Source: Streptomyces sp. YIM 130001 (lineage in GTDB: Bacteria; Actinomycetota; Actinomycetes; Streptomycetales; Streptomycetaceae). Taken from it: a stretch of 64,000 nt of DNA. Numbering within the stretch: position 1 is the stretch's first letter; each line of letters starts with the position of its first letter. The translations under genes were made by a program, and so were the position numbers. The notes below the pieces were generated by a model. That model saw only the letters and a list, made by a program, of their open reading frames with translations. It did not search any database and was not told the DNA's origin. Below, piece after piece: positions 25,747 to 35,503 of this stretch. The stretch is taken from NCBI RefSeq assembly GCF_003574445.1, contig NZ_KZ984552.1:248001-312000 (forward strand), given 5' to 3'.

Positions 25747-25811
25747 GTGGTGCGAGGCGGCGCGGGAAGCCGGAGCGGCGGCATACGCAACCGTCATGGA
25801 TTCGGCTTCGG
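25747..25811. other. Start of the intergenic region after the CBS gene
   Basis: The 370-base gap 25747-26116 contains a 9-base tandem repeat (25812-25865) and otherwise no gene that I can support. The segment 26040-26110 is less GC-rich and probably carries the promoter of the methyltransferase gene at 26117. Confidence 0.45.
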
Positions 25812-25865
25812 TGGATGCAGTGGATGCAGTGGATGCAGTGGATTCAGAGGACTCGGCGGACTCGG
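25812..25865. repeat. 9-bp tandem repeat array (TGGATGCAG)
   Basis: Three exact copies of TGGATGCAG at 25812-25838, a fourth with one change (TGGATTCAG), then diverged units (AGGACTCGG, TGGATTCGA). The period of 9 would keep a reading frame (WMQ/CSG on the plus strand), but no supportable gene crosses it. Confidence 0.85.
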
Positions 25866-26116
25866 TGGATTCGAGCGAGTAGCGGTTCATGCTGTGTGTA
25901 CACCGGCCGAGGCGCCGAGGTTCCCGGTTCCGCCGAACCGAATCGATCGCGCTCGCCCCCTCGACCGCACTCGAGGGCTCTGCACCGTTCTCTGCCGGGC
26001 TGCCCGACCGCGGTGAACCCGCGCCAGTCGCACCCGGCCGCGCAGCAGTGACGAATCGGGCCGCCGAACGGCCCGCAAAAGGCGATCGAACCAGGACAAA
26101 CTGGAATGATCGCCGC

Positions 26117-27016
26117 ATGACCCAAACCGACAGCCACCTGCTCGGACACCCACAGCCCGAGCAGCCCGGCGACGTACCTCCCACTGCCGACCCCTCCAGC
26201 CCCCCGCACGCCGCCGCAGCCCCGCCCCGGCCCGCAGGACAGCCGTCGCCGCCCCCTCCGCCACCGTCCCGGGGCGCCGCGCTCGCCGCGCTGCTCGACC
26301 CCGCGACGATGCGCCGGATCGACCGCCTCGGCCTGACGACCGGCTGGCGGTGCTGGGTGGTCGAAGCGGGCGGTGACGCGCTCGTCGGCCTGCTCGCCAA
26401 GAGGGTCGGTCCGACCGGCCGGGTCGTCGCCACCGACCTCGACGTGTCGTGGGCCCGTTCCCCGATTCGTCCGCCCCTCGAGGTGGTCCGGCACGACATC
26501 GGCCGAGACGCGCCGCCCGGCGAGGGCTTCGACCTTGTCCACGTACGCCTTGCTCTCGCTCATGTCCCGGACCGGGAACAGGCGTTGCGCACCATGATCA
26601 GGGCATTGCGCCCCGGTGGCCGACTGCTCGTGGAGGAGGCGGACCCGGCGCTGCAGCCGTTGCCCTGCCCCGACGAGTACGGCGCCGCGCAGCAGTTGGC
26701 GAACCGGATCGGAAAGGGCTGCGCGGCGGTCCTCGCCGGCCACGGCGGCGACCGGGCGCAGGGTCGGACATTGCCCAGGTTGTTGCGCGAGTACGGCCTC
26801 GTCCAGGTCGGAGCAGACGCTCATTTCGCGCTGTCAGGGCCTGAGGCGGCTGCGCTGGACGCGGCGACCGTAGGCGAGTTGAGGGATCGGCTGGTCACCG
26901 GAGGCTGCGCGAGCGACGCCGAGATCGACCGCCACCTGGAGCAGCTCGCGTCCGGTGCGCTGGAGGTGGCGGCGCCGCCCCTGGTCTCGGCCTGGGGACG
27001 CAGGCCGGCCCGCTGA
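26117..27016 (+). CDS. SAM-dependent methyltransferase with a proline-rich N-terminus
   Basis: A 299-residue protein. Residues 1-52 are Pro/Ala-rich and probably disordered. Then comes IDRLGLTTGWRCWVVEAGGDAL, in which the AdoMet motif I is VVEAGGDALVG (an E-A-G-G variant of the usual E-X-G-X-G-X-G), followed by GPTGRVVATDLDVSW, a FDLVHVRLALAHVPDREQALRTM motif, and ALRPGGRLLVEEAD. Class I methyltransferase; substrate unknown. ATG 26117 is chosen because the open frame further upstream has no family-like content. Confidence 0.82.
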   Translation: MTQTDSHLLGHPQPEQPGDVPPTADPSSPPHAAAAPPRPAGQPSPPPPPPSRGAALAALLDPATMRRIDRLGLTTGWRCWVVEAGGDALVGLLAKRVGPTGRVVATDLDVSWARSPIRPPLEVVRHDIGRDAPPGEGFDLVHVRLALAHVPDREQALRTMIRALRPGGRLLVEEADPALQPLPCPDEYGAAQQLANRIGKGCAAVLAGHGGDRAQGRTLPRLLREYGLVQVGADAHFALSGPEAAALDAATVGELRDRLVTGGCASDAEIDRHLEQLASGALEVAAPPLVSAWGRRPAR

Positions 27017-27078
27017 CGGTCGGGCGCACCGGCTCCCGGACGGAGAGGGCCCTCCGAAACCGTCCGCGCCGTCGACGA

Positions 27079-27996
27079 TCATCCCGGCGCGGCGGTCGGT
27101 CCCGGCCGGGCGCCCACCCGTTGAACGGCCGCCGCCCCCGCGCGGCAGCCCGCCGCCGCAGCTTCGGCGTCCGAGCGCCCCGCGATGCGCGCCGCGAGGA
27201 AGGCGCCGGTGAACGCATCACCGGCGCCCGTCGTGTCCCGAGCGGTCGCGGCCACCGGCGGGACGCGCCGGGCGGAGCCGCCGCCGGCCCGTGCCAGAAG
27301 TGCACCGGACGCCCCGAGCTTGACGACCACCAACGGGAAGACGCTGCTCAACTTGGCGGCCGCATCAGCCGGTTCGGGAAGCCCCGTGAGTACCGTCGAC
27401 TCGTCCGCACTCGGCAGTAGGACATCGGCCCCCGCCACCGACTCGAGGAAACCCTTCACGCCGGACTGCCGCAGAAACCCGGTCGATGCCGGATCCACAC
27501 TCACCGCAACGCCCGCGGCGCGCGCCGCCCGCAGCGCGGTGACCGCGAGCGAACGGCTCGGCTCCGCGAAGAACAGATAGCCCGACAGATGCAGATGACC
27601 GACACCGTCGAGCAGTTCCGGCGACCAGTCGGACGGTGAGATCCGCAGCACCGCGCCGCTGTCGCTGAGGAACGTACGCTCCGCGCGCGCGTCCACCAGG
27701 CAGATCACCGTCCCCGTCGGCACATCCTCGTCGACGACGAACTGCGGCCGTACACCCGAGTCGCGCAGCACGCGCGCGTGGCCGGCGGCCGCTTCGGCAC
27801 CCACGCGCGCGAGGAGACGTACGTCAGGGCAGCCGTGGTGGGCGGCCCAGGACGCCACATTCGCCCCCGCTCCGCCCGGCAGCGTGACGATGTCGGCGGC
27901 CGTGTCGGTGCCCGGTGCCAACGGTGTCCGGTGCCGGGCCACCACATCCGTCACGACATCGCCCACGACCAGCAGTGCCCCGCTCACGCGACGCAC
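27079..27996 (-). CDS. psuK: PfkB-family carbohydrate kinase, probable pseudouridine kinase
   Basis: A 305-residue ribokinase-fold protein with GTG start at 27996. It has the PfkB N-terminal signature region LPGGAGANVASWAAHHG and the C-terminal DTTGAGDAFTGAFLA with the catalytic Asp. It overlaps the end of the upstream psuG-type gene by 13 bases. PsuK phosphorylates pseudouridine to pseudouridine 5'-phosphate, which PsuG then cleaves, so the order and overlap support this role over a generic sugar kinase. Confidence 0.85.
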   Translation of the reverse strand: MRRVSGALLVVGDVVTDVVARHRTPLAPGTDTAADIVTLPGGAGANVASWAAHHGCPDVRLLARVGAEAAAGHARVLRDSGVRPQFVVDEDVPTGTVICLVDARAERTFLSDSGAVLRISPSDWSPELLDGVGHLHLSGYLFFAEPSRSLAVTALRAARAAGVAVSVDPASTGFLRQSGVKGFLESVAGADVLLPSADESTVLTGLPEPADAAAKLSSVFPLVVVKLGASGALLARAGGGSARRVPPVAATARDTTGAGDAFTGAFLAARIAGRSDAEAAAAGCRAGAAAVQRVGARPGPTAAPG

Positions 27997-28886
27997 GCAG
28001 CCGCGATCCGAGCGGCCAGCGACACGTTCCCGCGCACGGCGGCCAGATTCGCCTCCAGGGAAGCCCCGTCGGTGTGGCGCATCAAGTAGTCGAGCAGGAA
28101 GGGCGTCACTGCCTGCCCCGTGACGCCGTCGGCCGTGCAGGCACGCAGTGCGTCGTCGAGCACGCGCGCGTGGAGCACGGGATCGAGCTGCTCGGACTCC
28201 GGTACCGGATTGGCGACGATCAACGCCGAATCAGGGCCCTGGAGTTCGTCCTGGGCGCGGATCACGGCGGCGACCTCGGTGGGGGAGTGCAGCGTCCAGT
28301 CCACGGACAGGCCCGAGTCGGTGAGGTAGAACCCGGGGAACCGGTCGGTGCGGTAGCCCGCCACACAGACCCCGAGGGTCTCCAGCCGCTGCAGGGTGGC
28401 CGGCACGTCCAGGATCGACTTCACACCCGCACAGACGACGGCGATGCGGGTACGGGCGAGCAGCCCCAGGTCGGCCGACTCGTCCTGGGCCGACGTCCAT
28501 TCACGGTGCACCCCGCCGAGACCACCGGTGGCGAACACCCGCACCCCGGCCCGAGCTGCGACGAAGGCGGTCGCGGACACCGTGGTGGCCCCGCTAGCGC
28601 CCGTGGCGAGGGCTGGTGCCAGGTCACGGTGCCCAAGCTTGCGGATGTCCTCGCCGCCCGCGACACGTTCCAAGCGGCTCTTGTCGAGGCCGACCCGCAC
28701 CCGGCCGTCGAGGACCGCGACGGTGGCAGGTACCGCGCCCTGCCGGCGAACCAAGTCCTCGAGTTCGAGGCCTACTTGGAGGTTGCGCGGCCGCGGCAGG
28801 CCGTGCGCGATGATCGTCGATTCGAGCGCCACCACGGGAAGACCCCGCTCCAGCGCGTCGCGCACCTCTTCGGACAGCACCAGCAT
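27984..28886 (-). CDS. psuG: Pseudouridine-5'-phosphate glycosidase
   Basis: A 300-residue protein starting MLVLSEEVRDALERGLPV. The family blocks are VALESTIIAHGLPRPRNLQ, AVPATVAVLDGRVRVGLD, TTVSATAFVAARAGVRVFATGGLGGVHR and VVCAGVKSILDVPATLQRLETLGV. PsuG splits pseudouridine 5'-phosphate into uracil and ribose 5-phosphate in pseudouridine catabolism. ATG at 28884-28886 starts at the family N-terminus. The psuK-type gene overlaps its 3' end. Confidence 0.93.
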   Translation of the reverse strand: MLVLSEEVRDALERGLPVVALESTIIAHGLPRPRNLQVGLELEDLVRRQGAVPATVAVLDGRVRVGLDKSRLERVAGGEDIRKLGHRDLAPALATGASGATTVSATAFVAARAGVRVFATGGLGGVHREWTSAQDESADLGLLARTRIAVVCAGVKSILDVPATLQRLETLGVCVAGYRTDRFPGFYLTDSGLSVDWTLHSPTEVAAVIRAQDELQGPDSALIVANPVPESEQLDPVLHARVLDDALRACTADGVTGQAVTPFLLDYLMRHTDGASLEANLAAVRGNVSLAARIAAACVA

Positions 28887-29103
28887 GTGTGGCCTCCCGC
28901 CAGCCGCATGGCCCGGTGGCCCTGCACGCGGACGACACCGGGTTCGTACTCCTGATCCCTGGCAGGCCCGGGACATCGCCAAACCCGCGGCGCCACGTCC
29001 GCTCCCAGCCGTCTCGCGCGTGGAGGACAGCACCAGGTGGTCACGGCATCGGGGGCATACGGAAGCACCGCGCACCGAAGGAGCGCCACCGGTGGCGGCA
29101 GCG

Positions 29104-30420
29104 CTAGCCGCGCGCGCCGTCGCCCGCCGAGGCGCCGCTGCCCGTCGTCTTCCCGGCCGTGCCTCCCGGACGGATCGCGCGCAGCGCGAGTGCGGCCGGC
29201 GGCAGCAGCAGGAGGGCGGCAGCCAGGTTCAGCCAGCCGTACCCCGCCTGCGCCATCAGCAGGCCCGCCGCGGCGCCGCCCGCTCCCGCCGCGGCGTTGC
29301 TCAGCAGATCCGACAGGCCCTGCACCGCGGCCCGAGAGGCCCCCGGTACGGATTCCGTCAGCAGTGTCGAGCCGGAGACCAGGCCTGCGGACCAGCCGAG
29401 GCCGAGGACGAACAGGCCCACCGCCGTCTGGGCGTGCCGAGGTCCCGCCGTCCCCGCGAGGAGCGCGGCGCAGCCGAGCAGTCCCAACGAGAGCCCGATC
29501 ACCGGGAGTCGGCCGAGCTGGTCGGTCAGCCGTCCCATCACCGGCGAGAACGCGTACATGCCCGCGATGTGCCCGCTGATCACCAGGCCGATCAAGTCGA
29601 TTCCCGCCCCGTGATGCCCGAGGCCGACCGGCGTCATCGACATGATCGACACCATCGCGGTGTGCGAGACGGCCACCGTCACCAGGGCCAGCCTCGCGCG
29701 CGGGGACGCCCCGACCGCGGCCAGACCCGCCCGCAGCGAACGGCCCTCGGGAGAGGCGTCGTTGCCGGGGTCGAGGGCACGTGCGGTCAGGAGGGGATCC
29801 GGTCGCAGCAGGACGGCCACGAGCAGCGCCGAGAGCAGGAAGACACCTCCTGCCCATACGAACGGCCCGGCCGTGTCCGGGATCCCGAGGCCCGAGACGC
29901 TCCGGCCGGCAGGGGCCGCGATGTTCGGCCCGAGGACCGCGCCGATCGTGGTCGCCCAGACCACGTTGGCGATCGCACGCGCGCGACGCTGCGGTTCGGC
30001 GAGGTCGGCGGCCGCGAACCGTGCCTGCAGATTCGCCGACGAGGCCGCGCCGAACCCGGCGAGGCCGGCGAGCAGCAGCGGGAAGCTGCCGACGGCGGAG
30101 GCCGCGACGACGACCGCCGCGCCGACGGCCCCGATGAGATACGCCAGGACGAGCCCCGGGCGCCTGCCGCGGGCAGCCATCAGCGCGGCCAGCGGCATCG
30201 ACAGCACCGCGGTTCCGATCACGCTCGCCGTCGGAGCGAGCCCCGCCAGGGCTTCCGTCCCGCTCACGTCCTTGGCGAGGATCGTGGCCAGGGCGACAGC
30301 CGTGGCCACTCCGAGGCCGCCGAGGATCTGACTGGTCACCAGCACTGCCGTCACCCGTCGGCGCAGAGCCGGCAGATCTGCGGGCACGACGGGTATCGCG
30401 GGGCGGTCGGCGGTCGTCAC
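29104..30420 (-). CDS. MFS transporter
   Basis: A 438-residue, 12-helix major facilitator, starting at GTG 30420 (MTTADRPAIPVVP). The first helix VTAVLVTSQILGGLGVATAVAL leads to LAKDVSGTEALAGLAPTASVIG, then LAALMAARGRRPGLVLAYL; the second half has GLVISGHIAGMYAFSPVMGRLTDQLGRLP. It resembles drug-type efflux pumps of the DHA family. Substrate unknown. It stands downstream of the ogt-type gene on the same strand. Confidence 0.85.
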   Translation of the reverse strand: MTTADRPAIPVVPADLPALRRRVTAVLVTSQILGGLGVATAVALATILAKDVSGTEALAGLAPTASVIGTAVLSMPLAALMAARGRRPGLVLAYLIGAVGAAVVVAASAVGSFPLLLAGLAGFGAASSANLQARFAAADLAEPQRRARAIANVVWATTIGAVLGPNIAAPAGRSVSGLGIPDTAGPFVWAGGVFLLSALLVAVLLRPDPLLTARALDPGNDASPEGRSLRAGLAAVGASPRARLALVTVAVSHTAMVSIMSMTPVGLGHHGAGIDLIGLVISGHIAGMYAFSPVMGRLTDQLGRLPVIGLSLGLLGCAALLAGTAGPRHAQTAVGLFVLGLGWSAGLVSGSTLLTESVPGASRAAVQGLSDLLSNAAAGAGGAAAGLLMAQAGYGWLNLAAALLLLPPAALALRAIRPGGTAGKTTGSGASAGDGARG

Positions 30421-30471
30421 CCAGCGGAGTGTGCCAGCAAGCGGCCGGGCGGCCACGTGATTTTCCGGCCG

Positions 30472-31068
30472 TCAGAACAGCGGCTGCGGCAGGACGCCCT
30501 CGAGCGCCAGGAGTTGACGCTTCGTCTCGAGGCCGCCGCCGAAGCCGCCGATGCCGCCGTCGCTCTCCACGACGCGATGGCAGGGCACCACGACCGGCAG
30601 CGGATTGGCCCCCATGGCGAGCCCGACCGCCTGGGCGGCGCCCGGCTGGCCCACGCGTGCGGCCAGATCGCCGTACCCCACCACCGAGCCGTACGGCACT
30701 CCGGCAGCCAGCTCGGACAGGACCTCCTGGTGGAAGCGGGAGGCGAGCCGCCAGTCGAGGTCGAGCGTGAAGGTGTGCAGCTCACCCGCGAAGTACGCGG
30801 TGAGCTGGCGTATCGGCTCGGCGAGGCGGCTCGAGGCGGAAGCTTCCTCGGCCTCGACGACCTCGCCGTCGAGGCGCGACGCGAGCCGCCGCAGCGCGGA
30901 TTCCCGCACCTCGTCGTCGGCGTGGAAGGCGACCAGGACCAGCCCCTGGGCCGTCGCGGCGAGGAGGAGTGGGCCGATGTCGCTGTCGACAACGGCCCAC
31001 TCCGCGGCCGGTCCGGCCGCCTGCTCAGCACGGTTGGTGTTCACGCCGACCACCGTACGACCGGGCAC
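30472..31068 (-). CDS. ogt: Methylated-DNA-[protein]-cysteine S-methyltransferase
   Basis: Repairs O6-alkylguanine by irreversible transfer to its own cysteine. The 198-residue reading begins at GTG 31068; GTG 31044 (MNTNRAEQ) is a plausible shorter start. The active site is VVVPCHRVV with C163, and the DNA-binding helix region VPYGSVVGYGDLAARVGQPGAAQAVG precedes it. The N-terminal part is a ribonuclease H-like fold (WAVVDSDIGPLLLAAT). Its position next to uvrB and near other repair genes may be incidental. Confidence 0.93.
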   Translation of the reverse strand: MPGRTVVGVNTNRAEQAAGPAAEWAVVDSDIGPLLLAATAQGLVLVAFHADDEVRESALRRLASRLDGEVVEAEEASASSRLAEPIRQLTAYFAGELHTFTLDLDWRLASRFHQEVLSELAAGVPYGSVVGYGDLAARVGQPGAAQAVGLAMGANPLPVVVPCHRVVESDGGIGGFGGGLETKRQLLALEGVLPQPLF

Positions 31069-31113
31069 CGACAGTGCCCCGGGGCGGCCGGCTCGTTCAG
31101 CCTGCGACCGCGA

Positions 31114-31989
31114 TCAGCCCTTGCCGACCGCGGTGCCCACCACATCGGGAGCGTTCGAGATGATGCCGTCGACGCCGTAGGCGGCGACCCGTACCGCGTT
31201 CGGGATGTCGTCCACCGTCCACGTGTAGATCTCCAGGGGCTTGTTCTTCGGGCCCTTGAGGGACTGGATCGCCGACACGTAGTCCGCGGAGATCGTCGTG
31301 TGCGAGGAATTGATCTGGTCGGCGAACTTCGCGTACTCGGGGAGGTCGGCGACCGCGGGCGTGCCCAGGAACCCGGTCTTGATGTCGGGGCGCAGGCTGT
31401 GCACCGTACGCACGCTGGCGGCGTCGAAGCTCTGGATCACCAGCTTGCGCTTGACGTGCTGCCGGTCGAGCCAGCCCGACCTGCGCAGCTCGCGCAGGGT
31501 CTGCTTCTCGATGCCCGGGTACAGGTCGGGAGCCTTGAGCTCGAGGACCAGCTTCTGGTCGTGGCGCGACACCCGGTTCATGTACTGCTCGAGGGTGGGC
31601 ACGCGCGCGCCCGCGTACTTGGCGTCGAACCAGCTGCCGGCGTCAAGCTTGGCGATCTCGGCGGAGGTGAAGTCGGCGACGTTCCAGGGGGCGCGGTCGG
31701 GGAAGACCTCTTCGACGTTCGTGGTCCGGGTGAGGGTCGTGTCGTGCACGACCACGAGTTCGCCGTCCTTGGTCCGCTGGACGTCGTTCTCCACCCAGCG
31801 GACGCCCAGTTCGGCCGCCTTGTCGACGGCGGCGAGCGTGTTCTCCGGTGCGTAGGCGGACGCTCCCCGGTGGGCGACGACAACGGGCTCGTCGGTCGTG
31901 CTGTCGGCGTGGGCGGTGGCGGCGGGGAGCAGCAGGGCCGCCGCTCCGACCAACGTTGCGGTGCCGGCGGCTGCGACGCGTGCGTACAC
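31114..31989 (-). CDS. Secreted glycerophosphodiester phosphodiesterase
   Basis: A 291-residue protein with a signal peptide (VAAAGTATLVGAAALLLPAATAHA). Catalytic residues of the GDPD TIM barrel are H40 in VVVAHRGASAYAPENT, E67 and D69 in WVENDVQRTKDGE, and H82 in VVVHDTT. It hydrolyses glycerophosphodiesters to glycerol 3-phosphate and an alcohol, outside the membrane, and may supply phosphate or carbon. The GTG start has GAGGAG 5 bases upstream; an out-of-frame ATG overlaps at 31991. Confidence 0.93.
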   Translation of the reverse strand: MYARVAAAGTATLVGAAALLLPAATAHADSTTDEPVVVAHRGASAYAPENTLAAVDKAAELGVRWVENDVQRTKDGELVVVHDTTLTRTTNVEEVFPDRAPWNVADFTSAEIAKLDAGSWFDAKYAGARVPTLEQYMNRVSRHDQKLVLELKAPDLYPGIEKQTLRELRRSGWLDRQHVKRKLVIQSFDAASVRTVHSLRPDIKTGFLGTPAVADLPEYAKFADQINSSHTTISADYVSAIQSLKGPKNKPLEIYTWTVDDIPNAVRVAAYGVDGIISNAPDVVGTAVGKG

Positions 31990-32246
31990 ATGAACTCCTC
32001 GGTCTGGTAATCAGTGCCTGACCGAGAGTGACAGCCGTTGGTCAACGGCAGACAGGCGCAACATGGCCAAGGGCTGAACGGAGTTGCCCCAGTGGGCTGA
32101 GGCCCGTGTGGCGTGTGCGATTCTTTGGCGTGAATCGCTCGTGCGTTCCCAGAAGGGCGCCCTGCCGCTCGACCACGACCACGGGGGCGGCCGTGGGGAG
32201 CGCAGCGGCACACAGTCGGGGAACACGGGTGGGAGGGCGACCGCGC

Positions 32247-33083
32247 ATGCAGGGCACGATCGACGGATTCAGCTACGGGCTCGTCACGCCTGTCGTCGCC
32301 TATCTGACGGCTTGTCTGGGCGGCGCGCTCGGACTGCGCTGCACCGCTCGGTCCCTGCTGGTCAGCAGCTCCTGGCGGCCCGGCTGGCTGGCCCTCGGGG
32401 CGGCTGCCATCGGCTCCGGAATATGGACCATGCACTTCATCGCCATGATGGGGTTCAGCGTCGCCGAGACGCCGATCTCGTACGACGCACCGCTCACTTT
32501 CGCGAGCCTGGCGGTGGCGATCGTGATGGTCGGCATCGGGATCTTCATCGTCGGATACCGCGGTGCGACGGTGATGGCACTGTTCACCGGAGGCACCGTC
32601 ACCGGTCTCGGCGTCGCGTCGATGCACTACCTCGGAATGGCCGGAATGCGACTGAGCGGCACCCTGGAGTACCACACCCCGACAGTGGCGCTCTCCGTGG
32701 TGATCGCCATGGTCGCCGCCACCGCCGCCCTCTGGGCAGCCGTTCAGGTGCGGGGCTGGGCCTGGAGTCTGGCCGCCAGCCTGGTGATGGGGCTCGCCGT
32801 GACCGGCATGCACTACACCGGCATGGCCGCCATGAGCGTGCATCTGCACGAGTCCACGTCGGCCGTGGTCGGTGACTCGTCTGCGGACCTGCTCGCACCG
32901 CTGATGATCGGCCCGCTGATCTTCTTGCTCATGGCCGGTGCCGTGGTGATGTTCGACCCGGGAATGGTCACGGGCAGGCCGGACTGGAACCGCACGCCCG
33001 TCGAGCTCGGACGCCCTGCGCACTCGACGCGGACGCCGTCGCCGAGCGGGCGGGGCGGGGCAGGGTGGCGCCGGGACCGGTGA
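32247..33083 (+). CDS. MHYT-domain integral membrane sensor protein
   Basis: A 278-residue protein with seven membrane helices and the three MHYT motifs: WTMHFIAMMGF, VASMHYLGMAGM and VTGMHYTGMAAM. The MHYT domain is a putative metal (copper) or gas sensor usually fused to a GGDEF, EAL or kinase domain. Here no output domain follows; the C-terminus is a short polar tail. ATG 32247 is preceded by GGGAGG. It is a stand-alone gene just before uvrB. Confidence 0.88.
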   Translation: MQGTIDGFSYGLVTPVVAYLTACLGGALGLRCTARSLLVSSSWRPGWLALGAAAIGSGIWTMHFIAMMGFSVAETPISYDAPLTFASLAVAIVMVGIGIFIVGYRGATVMALFTGGTVTGLGVASMHYLGMAGMRLSGTLEYHTPTVALSVVIAMVAATAALWAAVQVRGWAWSLAASLVMGLAVTGMHYTGMAAMSVHLHESTSAVVGDSSADLLAPLMIGPLIFLLMAGAVVMFDPGMVTGRPDWNRTPVELGRPAHSTRTPSPSGRGGAGWRRDR

Positions 33084-33122
33084 CACAGCCCCGTTGTCAG
33101 TGCCGAGTCGTACCGTGGTTGC

Positions 33123-35270
33123 ATGCGGCCCGAAACCAAGATCGAACAGCTCCGCCAGAGCGGCCGGCCCTTCGAGGTCGTCAGCCCGTACACCCCGAGC
33201 GGTGACCAGCCCACGGCCATCGCCGATCTGGACCGACGCGTCCGCGCGGGAGAGAAGGACGTCGTCCTGCTCGGCGCCACGGGTACGGGCAAGTCGGCCA
33301 CCACGGCCTGGATGATCGAGAAACTCCAGCGCCCCACCCTGGTGATGGCTCCGAACAAGACCCTGGCCGCCCAGCTGGCCAACGAATTCCGCGAACTCCT
33401 GCCGAACAACGCGGTCGAATACTTCGTCTCGTACTACGACTACTACCAGCCCGAGGCGTACGTCCCGCAGTCCGATACGTACATCGAGAAGGACTCCTCG
33501 ATCAACGAGGAAGTGGAGCGACTGCGCCACTCCGCGACCAACTCGCTGCTGACCCGCAGGGACGTCGTCGTGGTCGCCTCCGTCTCCTGCATCTACGGCC
33601 TGGGCACCCCGCAGGAGTACGTGGACCGCATGGTCCAGCTGAAGGTGGGCGAGGAGTTCGACCGCGACCAGCTCCTGCGCCGCTTCGTGGACATCCAGTA
33701 CACGCGCAACGACACGGCGTTCACCCGCGGCACCTTCCGCGTCCGCGGCGACACCATCGAGATCTTCCCGGTCTACGAGGAACTGGCCGTGCGCATCGAG
33801 ATGTTCGGCGACGAGGTCGAGGCACTCTCCACGCTGCACCCGCTGACCGGCGAGGTCATCAGCGACGACCAGGAGCTCTACATCTTCCCGGCCACGCACT
33901 ACGTCGCCGGCCCCGAGCGCCTGGAGAAGGCGGTCAACGGCATCGAGAAGGAGCTCGAAGAGCGCCTCGCCGAGCTCGAGAAGCAGAACAAGCTGCTCGA
34001 GGCCCAGCGCCTGCGCATGCGGACCACGTACGACCTGGAGATGCTCCGGCAGATCGGTTCCTGCTCCGGAGTCGAGAACTACTCGATGCACTTCGACGAC
34101 CGCGAGCCCGGCACACCGCCGCACACGCTCCTCGACTACTTCCCGGACGACTTCCTGCTCGTCCTGGACGAGTCGCATGTGACCGTCCCCCAGATCGGCG
34201 CCATGTACGAGGGCGACGCGTCCCGCAAGCGGACCCTCGTGGACCACGGCTTCCGGCTCCCCTCGGCCCTGGACAACCGGCCGCTGAAATGGGAGGAGTT
34301 CCAGAAGCGCATCGATCAGACCGTCTATCTGTCGGCCACCCCGGGCACGTACGAGATGTCCCGCTCCGACGGATACGTCGAGCAGATCATCCGGCCGACC
34401 GGTCTCGTCGACCCCGAGGTGGTGATCAAGTCCACCGAGGGTCAGATCGACGACCTGGTGCACGAGATCCGTACCCGCACCGAGAAGGACGAGCGCGTAC
34501 TCGTCACGACGCTGACCAAGAAGATGGCCGAGGACCTCACGGACTACTTCCTCGAGCTGGGCATCCAGGTCCGGTACCTGCACAGCGACGTCGACACCCT
34601 GCGCCGGGTGGAGCTGCTGCGCGAGCTGCGGGCCGGCGAGTTCGACGTCCTGGTCGGCATCAACCTCCTCCGGGAGGGCCTCGACCTCCCGGAGGTGTCC
34701 CTGGTCGCGATCCTCGACGCGGACAAGGAGGGCTTCCTGCGCTCCGGCACCTCCCTGATCCAGACCATCGGCCGAGCCGCGCGGAACGTCTCGGGGCAGG
34801 TCCATATGTACGCGGACAAGATCACGCCGGCGATGGAGAAGGCCATCGACGAGACCAACCGCCGCCGTGAGAAGCAGATCGCGTACAACAAGGAGCGCGG
34901 TATCGACCCGCAGCCGCTCCGCAAGAAGATCAACGACATCGTCGCCACCATCGCCCGCGAGGAGGTCGACACCGAGGCACTGCTCGGCACCGGCTACCGC
35001 AAGGGCAAGGACGGCAAGGAAGCGAAGGCCCCGGTTCCCTCGCTCGGCGACAGCAAGGCGAAAGCGGGTGCCAAGGCCAAGTCCAAGGCCAAGGCCGGCA
35101 CTCCCACGGACCGTCCTGTCGCCGAACTGACCGAGCAGATCGAGGAGATGACCGAGCGGATGAAGACGGCCGCCGCGGATCTCCAGTTCGAGATCGCGGC
35201 CCGCCTGAGGGACGAGGTCTCCGAGATGAAGAAGGAACTGCGTCAGATGAAGGAGGGCGGGCTGTCCTGA
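33123..35270 (+). CDS. uvrB: Excinuclease ABC subunit B
   Basis: UvrB is the damage-verifying helicase-like subunit of nucleotide excision repair. The 715-residue protein has Walker A GATGTGKS at 51-58, the beta-hairpin [12 protein letters not shown], the DEXH-type VLDESH box, and a C-terminal UVR motif ([17 protein letters not shown]) that binds UvrC. An insert rich in Lys and Ala (residues about 625-660) separates the helicase from the UVR motif. ATG 33123 leads directly into the standard N-terminus. No GAAC-N4-GTTC LexA box is visible upstream. Confidence 0.97.
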   Translation: MRPETKIEQLRQSGRPFEVVSPYTPSGDQPTAIADLDRRVRAGEKDVVLLGATGTGKSATTAWMIEKLQRPTLVMAPNKTLAAQLANEFRELLPNNAVEYFVSYYDYYQPEAYVPQSDTYIEKDSSINEEVERLRHSATNSLLTRRDVVVVASVSCIYGLGTPQEYVDRMVQLKVGEEFDRDQLLRRFVDIQYTRNDTAFTRGTFRVRGDTIEIFPVYEELAVRIEMFGDEVEALSTLHPLTGEVISDDQELYIFPATHYVAGPERLEKAVNGIEKELEERLAELEKQNKLLEAQRLRMRTTYDLEMLRQIGSCSGVENYSMHFDDREPGTPPHTLLDYFPDDFLLVLDESHVTVPQIGAMYEGDASRKRTLVDHGFRLPSALDNRPLKWEEFQKRIDQTVYLSATPGTYEMSRSDGYVEQIIRPTGLVDPEVVIKSTEGQIDDLVHEIRTRTEKDERVLVTTLTKKMAEDLTDYFLELGIQVRYLHSDVDTLRRVELLRELRAGEFDVLVGINLLREGLDLPEVSLVAILDADKEGFLRSGTSLIQTIGRAARNVSGQVHMYADKITPAMEKAIDETNRRREKQIAYNKERGIDPQPLRKKINDIVATIAREEVDTEALLGTGYRKGKDGKEAKAPVPSLGDSKAKAGAKAKSKAKAGTPTDRPVAELTEQIEEMTERMKTAAADLQFEIAARLRDEVSEMKKELRQMKEGGLS

Positions 35271-35503
35271 CGGGCCGCCGTCGCCGTACGGCCGCTCCGG
35301 ACGGCTCGTCCGACCTGCGCTTCGGTACCCGCGGTACCGGTCCGGCGGGGTCGTGGAAATGCTCCCCGGGCGCACGCGGCGCGCTGTGTTGCAAGACCGA
35401 CACAAATGACCGACCGGGGTGCTGAGGCGTCGGTGCCACTGCGTAGGGTGCTGGACAACCGCACACAGGCGGTTGTTGGGGAATGTTCGAGAGGGGACAG
35501 CGC

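Noticed and set aside
28396..32010. 1204-codon forward open frame opposite psuG, the MFS gene, ogt and GDPD
   Set aside because: It runs antisense to four recognisable genes, has shadow-frame composition (Arg/His/Gly-rich) and no family features.
31578..35405. 1275-codon reverse-strand open frame across GDPD and uvrB
   Set aside because: It overlaps two clearly real genes in a shadow frame and encodes low-complexity sequence; no start signal supports it.
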